Source of the DNA: Pseudomonadota bacterium
GTDB lineage: Bacteria > Pseudomonadota > Alphaproteobacteria > UBA2966 > CAIVPW01
DNA length: 12,121 bases
Direction of reading: 5' to 3'
NCBI GenBank assembly: GCA_027625125.1
Contig: JAQBXG010000031.1
Coordinates: 1 to 12,121, forward strand
Shown here: positions 1 to 6,151 of the stretch, piece by piece
Position numbering within the stretch: position 1 is the first letter of the stretch
How the letters are laid out: every line of letters begins with the position of its first letter
Program-made: the position numbers and the translations under genes
Notes under the pieces: generated by a model
What the model saw: the letters and a program-made list of their open reading frames with translations, nothing else
What the model was told of the DNA's origin: nothing
The model's database searches: none

Positions 1-444
1 TCGAGCGGCTTGCGCCGCGGGCGGTTCCACGCCGACGCTCGCGGCGGCGGGCAGCAGTAGTTGCGTGCCGGCGAGGATCACATAGGGCGGCGCCAGGCCG
101 TTGACCCGCGCGAGGCTGGCCATATCGACGCCGTTGCGGCGTGAGATTCCGTACAGCGTGTCCCCCCGCTGCACCGTATAGGCCGATGGCGGCGGCAGCC
201 GCAGCCGTTGCCCCGGTACGATCACGTAGGGCGGCCGCAACTGGTTTTCGGCCACCAGGTCCGGCAGCGTGACGCCGTAGCGGCGCGAAATATCGTGCAG
301 GGTGTCGCCTTCGACGACGGTGACGACCGTCTGCTGCGCCGGCGCGACGAACGCGCCCTTGTCGATCACCGGCGCCATGCCGCCGCCGCAGGCGACAAGC
401 CCGGCGACGCCGAGCGCCACGATCATCCATCGCCGCAGCATCAT
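1..444 (-). CDS. Lipoprotein with two LysM domains, probable M23 murein peptidase (C-terminal part outside window)
   Basis: The reading frame is open to the window edge and gives the first 148 residues. A hydrophobic N-terminus ends in a lipobox LVAC with Cys19 as the predicted lipidated residue, so this is an envelope lipoprotein. Two LysM peptidoglycan-binding repeats follow, about residues 41-84 (EGDTLHDISRRYGV) and 88-132 (RGDTLYGISRRNGV), each ending in an LRLP/LLLP-type strand. An Ala/Pro-rich linker begins at about 133. In alphaproteobacteria the gene after surE-pcm is usually a LysM-M23 (NlpD/EnvC-like) endopeptidase or amidase activator. The catalytic or LytM domain would lie beyond the left edge, so that part is inference. 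The start is one of two adjacent ATGs (444 or 441); no clear Shine-Dalgarno is seen. It begins 34 nt after pcm and is probably in the same operon. Confidence 0.85.
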   Translation of the reverse strand, partial: MMLRRWMIVALGVAGLVACGGGMAPVIDKGAFVAPAQQTVVTVVEGDTLHDISRRYGVTLPDLVAENQLRPPYVIVPGQRLRLPPPSAYTVQRGDTLYGISRRNGVDMASLARVNGLAPPYVILAGTQLLLPAAASVGVEPPAAQAAR

Positions 445-478
445 CGGCGCCGAGTGTAGGACCGCCGGATCGGGCAAA

Positions 479-1102
479 TCAATCGTTCGCTCCCCGCGCT
501 GTTTCCATCGGAACGCGCAGCAGGTCCTCGCGTCGAAACCCGTCCTCGCCACGGGTGAACCGGGTCACGGTCCGGACCTCGCGACCCAGGGCGGCGACCA
601 GCACGCCCGCCGGTCGCAACTGGTCCAGAAGTTCCTGCGGCATGTCGTCCATAGGACTTTCGATCAGGATGCGGTCGAACGGCGCCTGTTGCGGCCACCC
701 TTGCCGCGCCGCACCGGCCCGCAGGATCACATTGTCGATTCCCAACCTGCGAAGCCTTTCTTCCGCCGCGCGGCGCACGCCCCGGTCGGCGTCGGTCGCA
801 TACACCCAGCGGCACAGATGCGACAGCAGTGCCGCGCCGTAGCCGGACCCGGTCGGAGAGACCAGCACGCGATGGCGGCTGCCCGGCGCCAGCGCGCCGA
901 TCATCGACACGACGACGAACGGGCGTTGCAGACGCGGCCCGTCGCCCGTGTCCAGCGCCGCGTCGTCCCAGGCGCGGTGGGCCAGGTCGTCGGGCACAAA
1001 GGCTTCCCGCGACGTGCGCTCCACTGCCGACAGCAGCGCGGTGTCGGAAATGCCGCGTCCCCGCAACGCCATGACAAGCCGGATGGCGCCGGTCGCCGTC
1101 AA
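479..1102 (-). CDS. pcm: Protein-L-isoaspartate O-methyltransferase homologue with degenerate catalytic motifs
   Basis: The 207-residue length and whole-protein pattern match PCMT: an RLVMALRGRGISDTALLSA N-terminus, REAFVP at 32-37, a Rossmann core and the late motif MPQELLDQLRPAGVLVAALG at about 154-173. Active enzymes methylate isoaspartyl residues in aged proteins using SAM. Several hallmark residues are changed here. Motif I (normally E-I-G-T-G-S-G-Y) reads V-S-P-T-G-S-G-Y at 81-88. The GQTISQP loop, which carries the catalytic Ser, reads GPRLQRP at 55-61. The GDG of motif II is G-A-A at 130-132. An acidic residue after motif I is kept as Asp104. The gene therefore looks like the true pcm orthologue by position, but its activity is doubtful. 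The start codon is TTG, overlapping the surE stop (TTGA), which implies translational coupling. I am sure of the family and unsure of the reaction. Confidence 0.85.
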   Translation of the reverse strand: MTATGAIRLVMALRGRGISDTALLSAVERTSREAFVPDDLAHRAWDDAALDTGDGPRLQRPFVVVSMIGALAPGSRHRVLVSPTGSGYGAALLSHLCRWVYATDADRGVRRAAEERLRRLGIDNVILRAGAARQGWPQQAPFDRILIESPMDDMPQELLDQLRPAGVLVAALGREVRTVTRFTRGEDGFRREDLLRVPMETARGAND

Positions 1103-1884
1103 CGGAGCGCCGCGTGCAACTGCTCCCGCACCGCCGAATCCGACATGTTGATCCTGAGCGGCGTGATCGAGATGCCGCCACGGGCGACGGCGTCGAAGTC
1201 CGTGTCCGTTTCCGGCGCGCCGGGGTTCAACCGGAACCCGATCCAGTAGTACGGCACGCCGCGAGTGTCGGTGCGTTCGTCAATCACCAGGGTGCCGGTA
1301 TCCCGCTGCCCCTGGGTCGTCGCAACCATGCCCGCGACATCACCCGGCGCCACGTCGGGAAAGTTGACGTTCATCAGCACCCCCGCGGGCCAGTCCCGCA
1401 TCGCCAGCAATTTTTCCAGCACGAAAGGGCCGTGCCGCTCGGCGGTTGCCCAGCGCACCGGGTTTTCGCGAACCTTCGCGAACGGCGCGACCTGGCTCAT
1501 CGCAATCGAAGGTATCCCCAACAGCGTTCCCTCGATCGCCGCCGCGACGGTGCCGGAATAGGTCACGTCCTCGCCGAGGTTGGCGCCGATATTGATTCCC
1601 GACAACAGCAGATCGGGCTGCTTTTGCCCTGCCATCAAATGATGCACCGCCAGCATTACGCAATCGGTCGGCGTGCCGCGCACCCCATAGCGCCGCTCCC
1701 CGGCCTCACGCAGACGCAGCGGCTCCGACAGCGTCAACGAATGGGCGGCCCCGGATTGCTCGGTCTCCGGCGCCACGACCCAGACATCGTCGGTCAACCC
1801 GTGGGCGATCCGCTCCATTGCCGCAAGGCCCGGCGAAGCGATGCCGTCGTCGTTGGAGACGAGGATGCGCAGGCTCTCAGCCAT
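1099..1884 (-). CDS. surE: 5'/3'-nucleotidase SurE
   Basis: This is a 261-residue member of the SurE family, close to the usual 250-260. SurE is a cytoplasmic, divalent-metal-dependent phosphatase acting on nucleoside 5'- and 3'-monophosphates, linked to stationary-phase survival. The N-terminal LVSNDDGI motif supplies metal ligands Asp12 and Asp13. Ser44 in ETEQSGAAHS and Asn98 in LLLSGINIGANLG complete the expected metal site. GTPTDCV at 70-76 and the YSGTVAAAIEG segment are also typical. The ATG start at 1884 lies 8 nt inside the end of serS, and the stop overlaps the TTG start of pcm. The serS-surE-pcm run is thus one coupled transcript, the standard order in alphaproteobacteria. Nothing is truncated and all expected active-site residues are present. 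Confidence 0.97.
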   Translation of the reverse strand: MAESLRILVSNDDGIASPGLAAMERIAHGLTDDVWVVAPETEQSGAAHSLTLSEPLRLREAGERRYGVRGTPTDCVMLAVHHLMAGQKQPDLLLSGINIGANLGEDVTYSGTVAAAIEGTLLGIPSIAMSQVAPFAKVRENPVRWATAERHGPFVLEKLLAMRDWPAGVLMNVNFPDVAPGDVAGMVATTQGQRDTGTLVIDERTDTRGVPYYWIGFRLNPGAPETDTDFDAVARGGISITPLRINMSDSAVREQLHAALR

Positions 1885-3157
1885 TGTTGCCGATCACCGT
1901 CGCGCCGCCCATCCACGGCCGCAACGCCTCGGGCACCGTCACCGTGCCGTCGTCGTTCTGATAATTCTCCAGCACCGCGACCAGCGTGCGGCCGACCGCG
2001 AGACCGGACCCGTTCAGCGTATGCACAAATCGGGTGCCGGTTTCGTCGCCAACCGGACGATAGCGCGCGTTCATGCGGCGGGCCTGAAAATCGCCACAGT
2101 CGGAACACGACGAAATCTCGCGATATCTGTCCTGGGCCGGCAGCCAGACCTCCAGGTCGTAGGTGCGCCGGGCGCCGAATCCCATGTCACCGGCGCACAG
2201 TTCCACCACCCGGTACGGCAGTTCCAGACGCCGCAACACCTCCTCGGCGCAGCTGGTCATACGTTCCAGTTCGGCCGCGGATTCCTCCGGCGCCACCACC
2301 GATACCAGCTCGACCTTGGTGAACTGGTGCTGGCGGATCATGCCGCGCGTATCCTTGCCGGCCGCACCCGCTTCCGAGCGGAAGCACGGGGTATGCGCCG
2401 TCACCCGCAACGGCAGATTGTCCTCGGCCAGAATCTGCTCGCGCACCAGATTGGTCAGAGGCACCTCGCCGGTCGGGATCAGCCAATGCTCCGCTGTCGT
2501 GCGGAACAGATCGCCGGCGAATTTCGGCAACTGCCCGGTGCCGGTCAGCGCGTCGTCGCGCACCAGCAGCGGCACGCTCATTTCGGTATAGCCGTGTTCG
2601 GTCGTCTGCAAGTCCAGCATGAACGCCGCCAACGCCCGTTCCAGCCGCGCCAGCGCGCCGCGCAGCACGACGAACCGCGCCCCGGACATGCGCGCCGCGG
2701 CCTCGAAATCGATCAGACCCAGGCCCTCGCCCAGGGCGACGTGATCGCGCGGCGGGAACGCGAATGTTCGCGCCGCGCCGACCGTCCGCACCACCCGGTT
2801 GCTGGATTCGTCCGCGCCGTCGGGTGCCGCGGCATCCGGCACATTCGGCAGCCCAAGGAGAAACGCGTCCAGTTCGGCGGCCCGCGCCCGCGCGCGCTCT
2901 TCCAGTTCCTGCATCTCGGTCTTGAGCGACGCCACCTGCGCCATCTGCGCCGCCGCGGCCTCGCCGCGGCGCTTGGCAGCGCCGATCTCCTTCGACACGC
3001 GATTGCGCTCGGTCTGCGCCTCCTGCAGGCGCGTCCGGATTGCCCGGTGGTCGCGGTCCAGGGTGACGATCTCGGCGGCCTGGGCAGCCGCGCCTCGGCG
3101 GGCAAGGGCGCGGTCCAGTTCGTCCGGGTTCTCGCGAATCCAGCGAAGGTCGAGCAT
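1877..3157 (-). CDS. serS: Seryl-tRNA synthetase
   Basis: This 426-residue class II aminoacyl-tRNA synthetase charges tRNA-Ser (and tRNA-Sec where present) with serine in the cytoplasm. Residues 1-110 form the N-terminal tRNA-binding arm, with a long heptad-rich coiled coil at about 30-100. The catalytic domain follows, with the TGEVPL serine-binding segment at 229-234. Motif 2 runs from CFRSEAG at 258 to RQHQFTKVEL at 275-284. Motif 3 contains NGSGLAVGRTLVAVLENYQ at 382-400. The conserved SSCSDCGDFQARR segment is at 349-361. The MLDLRWIREN start is the family norm. It has a GGGAG Shine-Dalgarno six nt upstream, the clearest in this half of the window. The 65 nt gap from tatC is larger than others in the cluster, so serS may have some independent expression, but no promoter is evident. 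Confidence 0.98.
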   Translation of the reverse strand: MLDLRWIRENPDELDRALARRGAAAQAAEIVTLDRDHRAIRTRLQEAQTERNRVSKEIGAAKRRGEAAAAQMAQVASLKTEMQELEERARARAAELDAFLLGLPNVPDAAAPDGADESSNRVVRTVGAARTFAFPPRDHVALGEGLGLIDFEAAARMSGARFVVLRGALARLERALAAFMLDLQTTEHGYTEMSVPLLVRDDALTGTGQLPKFAGDLFRTTAEHWLIPTGEVPLTNLVREQILAEDNLPLRVTAHTPCFRSEAGAAGKDTRGMIRQHQFTKVELVSVVAPEESAAELERMTSCAEEVLRRLELPYRVVELCAGDMGFGARRTYDLEVWLPAQDRYREISSCSDCGDFQARRMNARYRPVGDETGTRFVHTLNGSGLAVGRTLVAVLENYQNDDGTVTVPEALRPWMGGATVIGNNG

Positions 3158-3163
3158 CGGAAA

Positions 3164-3168
3164 CTCCC
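3164..3168 (-). promoter_or_regulatory. Ribosome binding site of serS
   Basis: On the minus strand GGGAG lies six nt before the ATG at 3157. It supports the serS start and stands out because most starts in this cluster have weak or no Shine-Dalgarno sequence. Confidence 0.7.
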
Positions 3169-3222
3169 GGCGGCGGCGGACGCGCTACGGCCTACCCCGA
3201 ATCCGGCGGCGCGCCAAGGGGG

Positions 3223-4023
3223 TCAGGCGGTCGCGTTCTCCGCGGCCTTTTGCCGGCCGCGTTCGACCAACCGCGCGGACCAGATCGAGATTTCGTACAA
3301 GAGAATGATCGGAATCGCGAGGCCGATCTGGCTCAATGGGTCCGGCGGGGTCAGGATCGCGGCGGCGATGAACGCCAGCACGATAGAATAGCGCCGCTTT
3401 TTCTTCAGGCCGTCGGATGTCGTCATTCCCGCCCGCACAAGCAGCGTGATCACGACCGGCAACTGAAACGCAATGCCGAAGGCGAAAATCAGTCGCATCG
3501 ACAGGCTCAGGTATTCGCTGACCCGCGGCAGCAGTTCAACAGGCAATTCATTGCCGATGTCCACCGTGCCCAGGGTCTGGAACCCGGCAAAGAACTGCCA
3601 CGCCACCGGCATCACGATGTAATAGACCATCGACGCGCCGATCAGGAACAGGATCGGCGTAACAATCAGATAGGGAATGAAGACGCGTCGTTCGCGCTTG
3701 TACAGGCCCGGCGCGACGAACATGTAAACCTGCGACGCAATCATCGGAAACGCGGCCATTCCGGCGGCGAAAAACGCGACCTTTACGTTCGTGAAGAACT
3801 TTTCATGCAACGCCGTGAAGATCAGGCGGCGGCCCTCCTGGCCTTCGAAAATCACCCGCAGCGGTTCAACCAGAAAGTTGAACAACGGGTTCGCGAAGTA
3901 GAAGCAGACCAGAAAAGCGATCAGAAACGCGACGACCGAATACAACAGCCGTCGCCGCAGCTCGATCAGGTGATCGAGCAACGGCATCTTTCTGTCTTGG
4001 GGATTGTCGCTGGACTCCGCCAT
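3223..4023 (-). CDS. tatC: Sec-independent protein translocase subunit TatC
   Basis: TatC is the six-helix inner-membrane receptor of the twin-arginine pathway. It binds RR signal peptides together with TatB, then recruits TatA. The 266-residue protein opens with the signature MPLLDHLIELRRRL at 13-26, where Glu21 corresponds to the conserved N-terminal Glu. It has the first-periplasmic-loop region ending in APGLYKRERR (Glu111, the second recognition-site Glu). It also carries the FGIAFQLPV segment at 182-190 and LTPPDPLSQ at 224-232. At the position of E. coli Glu170 it has Gln187; as far as I recall FQLPV is common in alphaproteobacteria, so this is not a defect. A short charged tail ends the protein. 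The start at 4023 is 29 nt after tatB; an internal Met13 is possible but would remove a typical short hydrophilic leader. Confidence 0.97.
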   Translation of the reverse strand: MAESSDNPQDRKMPLLDHLIELRRRLLYSVVAFLIAFLVCFYFANPLFNFLVEPLRVIFEGQEGRRLIFTALHEKFFTNVKVAFFAAGMAAFPMIASQVYMFVAPGLYKRERRVFIPYLIVTPILFLIGASMVYYIVMPVAWQFFAGFQTLGTVDIGNELPVELLPRVSEYLSLSMRLIFAFGIAFQLPVVITLLVRAGMTTSDGLKKKRRYSIVLAFIAAAILTPPDPLSQIGLAIPIILLYEISIWSARLVERGRQKAAENATA

Positions 4024-4052
4024 CCGGAAAGGGTCTCAGCCCGGAAGGCGCT

Positions 4053-4775
4053 TCATGCTTTTGCCCGCCGTTTTTGCGGGGCCGGTTCCGGTTCCGGCCC
4101 CGAGGCCGGCACAGGCTCCAGATCGATTGGCACGTCATCGGCGCTGGTCGGACGCGGGGCAGGCTTCGCTGTCTCGGGCCGCGCCTCTTTCGCCGCCGTG
4201 TCCGCAGCCGTTGCCGCTGCCGCGGATTCCGAATCTTTGGACCCGGCGTTCGCGGCCGCCGCCGCGCGGGCGTCAATCTCGGCCGCCTTTTTCTGGCGCA
4301 CCCGGACCAGTTCGTCGGGATCTTCGGCGGCGGTGCCTTCGTCGCCGGCGTCGGCCCGCACCGCGCGGCGGCCGACAGCGACATTCAATTCCTTCGGCGC
4401 GACTTCGCCGGCCGTCGCCTCGCCCTTGCCGGCCGCTTCGGCATTCGCTCCGGCCCCGGCCGCCGGCGACCGGATCGCCTTGCCGGTGAACATGCCGGCA
4501 ATCGAATTGTCCGGGTCCAGGGCCTGGTCGAACTTGTCGACTTTGAGTGGTTCGACGGTTTCGTCGGCGACCTTTTTCATGTCCTTGCGGATGTCGTCGA
4601 GGTCGCTTTGCCGCGCCAACTCGTTCATGCCGGACTGAAACTCACGCGCCATCCCCTGCATCTTGCGGACCCAGAACGTGAACGTACGCAAGACGCGCGG
4701 AAGCTCCTTAGGCCCGACCACCAGCACGGTGACCACGGCCACCAGCATCAGCTCTGGCCATCCGATATCAAGCAT
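4053..4775 (-). CDS. tatB: Sec-independent protein translocase subunit TatB
   Basis: TatB pairs with TatC to form the signal-peptide receptor complex. The N-terminus MLDIGWPELMLVAVVTVLVV is diagnostic: a short periplasmic segment with Glu8, one membrane helix at about 5-21, then the GPKELPRVLR hinge. An amphipathic helix follows at about 27-70 (WVRKMQGMAREFQSGMNELA). From about residue 75 on the protein is a long Ala/Glu/Lys/Pro-rich, probably disordered tail ending in a basic cluster (QKRRAKA). At 240 residues it is longer than E. coli TatB (171), and extended tails are usual in alphaproteobacteria. TatB is told from TatA by the ELMLVAVV...GPKELP pattern and by its position between tatA and tatC. 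It lies 42 nt after tatA and 29 nt before tatC. Confidence 0.95.
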   Translation of the reverse strand: MLDIGWPELMLVAVVTVLVVGPKELPRVLRTFTFWVRKMQGMAREFQSGMNELARQSDLDDIRKDMKKVADETVEPLKVDKFDQALDPDNSIAGMFTGKAIRSPAAGAGANAEAAGKGEATAGEVAPKELNVAVGRRAVRADAGDEGTAAEDPDELVRVRQKKAAEIDARAAAAANAGSKDSESAAAATAADTAAKEARPETAKPAPRPTSADDVPIDLEPVPASGPEPEPAPQKRRAKA

Positions 4776-4817
4776 ATGTAAACCGCCGACGAAACGATTG
4801 CGGCGAAGGAAACGACG

Positions 4818-5042
4818 CTAGCCTTTGGCCGTCTCTTCGTTTTTGGCAGATTCAGAGGCGAGATTCTCGCCTTCAATCTTCTTTCCTTCGGCGTCCTCTT
4901 CCTTGACGCCTTTCTTGAATGCCTTCAGGCCGCTGCCGAAGTCACCCATGATGCGGGAAATCTTTCCGCCGCCGCCGAACAGCAACAAGGCCACCGCAAG
5001 AACGATGAGCCAGTGCCAGATACTGAATGTCCCTCCGAGCAT
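4818..5042 (-). CDS. tatA: Sec-independent protein translocase subunit TatA
   Basis: TatA oligomerises to form the protein-conducting element of the twin-arginine translocase. The 74-residue product has the alphaproteobacterial N-terminus FSIWHWLIVL, one membrane helix, and the LLLFGGGGKIS hinge. The usual Arg of the FG-R-G-K hinge is Gly here. An amphipathic helix IMGDFGSGLKAFKKGV and an acidic/lysine tail follow. Two adjacent ATGs (5045 and 5042) are possible. GGGAG at 5050-5054 is 4 nt from the first and 7 nt from the second, so the second is chosen, with the first adding one Met. A longer in-frame upstream extension would overlap fbpC and lacks TatA-like sequence, so it is not used. It is the first gene of tatABC, 68 nt after the end of fbpC. 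Confidence 0.93.
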   Translation of the reverse strand: MLGGTFSIWHWLIVLAVALLLFGGGGKISRIMGDFGSGLKAFKKGVKEEDAEGKKIEGENLASESAKNEETAKG

Positions 5043-5049
5043 CATTCCG

Positions 5050-5054
5050 CTCCC
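5050..5054 (-). promoter_or_regulatory. Ribosome binding site of tatA
   Basis: GGGAG on the minus strand precedes the ATG-ATG pair and decides between short and long versions of tatA. Its spacing is 4 nt to the first ATG and 7 nt to the second. Confidence 0.6.
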
Positions 5055-5081
5055 AATTTTCTGGAGGTTGAACTTTCGCCC

Positions 5082-5110
5082 ATCATCGCAGAATGACCTT
5101 GCCCCTGCAA
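5082..5110 (-). promoter_or_regulatory. Candidate sigma-70-type promoter of tatA
   Basis: In the fbpC-tatA gap the minus strand reads TTGCAG, then 17 nt, then GATGAT. The first box matches the -35 consensus at three of six positions and the second matches the -10 consensus at four of six. Spacing and place suit a separate tat promoter, but the match is weak and could be chance. Confidence 0.25.
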
Positions 5111-6145
5111 TCAGCCCCCGCGGGGCCGCTCCTGCCTGAAAATAAAGCAGGATTCCACGCCGATCGGCACCCTTTGGCCGACAGAGATTTCTCCCTGCGA
5201 CGACAGCCTTGCCCGCAATGCGGCCCCGCCGCCGTCCGGTTTCAACACCGCAAGTGTCCACGGGCCCATCGCCCGCACCGATTCCACGGTCGCGGCGCCG
5301 CCGCCGCGGCCGACGATCACCGATTCCGGCCGGATCACGACCTTGACCGTCGCACCGTCGGGGAGTCCCGGCGCCGCCACCGGCCCCACCACGGTCGCCA
5401 CCGCCCCGCCCGCGACGACTCCGTCCAGGACATTGATCTCGGAAAAGAACTCCGCCGCCCCCAGGTCCGCGGGCCGGGCGTATAATTCCGCCGGCGGCCC
5501 CTGTTGCACGACCCGCCCGGCCCGCAGCAGCACCACGCGGTCGGCGAACCGCATCGCCTCCGACGAATCGTGGGTCACCAGCAATGTCGCCGTGCCCTCC
5601 TCGCGCAGCAGCGCCAGTGATTCCTCACCGATGCGATCGCGCAAACGAAAGTCCAGGCCGGAAAACGGCTCGTCCATCAGCATCACCGTCGGCCGCGGCG
5701 CCAGGGCGCGCGCCAGCGCGACCCGCTGCTGCTCGCCGCCGGACAGACGGTGCGGGTAGGCATCCGCGAGGCGGCCCATGCCGACACGGTCCAGCAATTC
5801 GTCGGCGACGGCGGCGCGGTCGACGCCGCGCAGTCCGAACATCACGTTTTGCCGCGCCGACAGATGCGGAAACAGCGCGTAGTCCTGGAACACCAGACCG
5901 ACGCCACGCTGCTCCGGCGGTACGAACGCGCCGCCGCCGTCGACCAGGTTCCCGGCGACGTGAATCTCGCCGCCGTCGGCACGCTCCAGTCCGGCGGCAA
6001 GGCGGAGCGCCGTCGTCTTGCCGCAACCCGAAGGTCCAAGCAGGCAAACCACCTCGCCGGGTGCAACCGAAAGGCTGAGCGCGTCGACCGCGGGCGCGAT
6101 GTCACCGAACCGGCGCGTGACGCCGGCGAATTCCAGACTCTGCAT
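5111..6145 (-). CDS. fbpC: Ferric iron ABC transporter ATP-binding protein
   Basis: This 344-residue cytoplasmic ATPase powers the FbpA/FbpB iron importer. All nucleotide-binding motifs are intact: Walker A GPSGCGKTT at 37-45, Q-loop Gln87 in FQDYALFPHL, signature LSGGEQQR at 134-141, Walker B VMLMDEP at 154-160 and switch His192 in LLVTHD. A C-terminal region (about 240-344) has the beta-rich TOBE-type pattern of the FbpC/PotA group, for example VKVVIRPESV. The assignment to iron rather than thiamine, sulfate or polyamine rests on the adjacent fbpA and fbpB and the Fur-like box. The ATG at 6145 is 6 nt after the fbpB stop. A G/C palindrome CCCCGCGGGG (5116-5125) lies just before the stop codon, without a T-run, so it is not a convincing terminator. 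Confidence 0.93.
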   Translation of the reverse strand: MQSLEFAGVTRRFGDIAPAVDALSLSVAPGEVVCLLGPSGCGKTTALRLAAGLERADGGEIHVAGNLVDGGGAFVPPEQRGVGLVFQDYALFPHLSARQNVMFGLRGVDRAAVADELLDRVGMGRLADAYPHRLSGGEQQRVALARALAPRPTVMLMDEPFSGLDFRLRDRIGEESLALLREEGTATLLVTHDSSEAMRFADRVVLLRAGRVVQQGPPAELYARPADLGAAEFFSEINVLDGVVAGGAVATVVGPVAAPGLPDGATVKVVIRPESVIVGRGGGAATVESVRAMGPWTLAVLKPDGGGAALRARLSSQGEISVGQRVPIGVESCFIFRQERPRGG

Positions 6146-6151
6146 CGCGCC

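Noticed and set aside
441..1181. Minus-strand open frame of 246 codons overlapping pcm and the end of surE
   Set aside because: It is out of frame with both and Arg-rich without motifs; pcm in the other frame has clear family similarity.
1841..3391. Long plus-strand open frame (516 codons) opposite serS
   Set aside because: It is antisense to serS, whose motifs are unambiguous. Its translation is Arg/Gln/His-rich low-complexity without domain features, as expected of shadow frames in G+C-rich coding DNA.
4200..4500. Apparent Ala/Glu repeat region in the 3' half of tatB, considered as a possible frameshift or a separate gene
   Set aside because: The frame stays open and composition changes gradually. 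A disordered Ala/Pro/Glu tail is normal for alphaproteobacterial TatB.
3250..4638. Long plus-strand open frame (462 codons) opposite tatC/tatB
   Set aside because: It is antisense to two well-supported genes, and its composition (RQDH-rich, then Ala/Ser repeats) mirrors codon bias rather than a protein fold.
5116..5125. CCCCGCGGGG near the fbpC stop as an intrinsic terminator
   Set aside because: The stem is short and no T-run follows (TGATTGCAGG), so termination is not supported.
4818..5261. Longer version of tatA (147 residues)
   Set aside because: The extra N-terminal part lies inside fbpC, has no TatA features, and would bury the FSIWHW N-terminus; GGGAG marks the short start.
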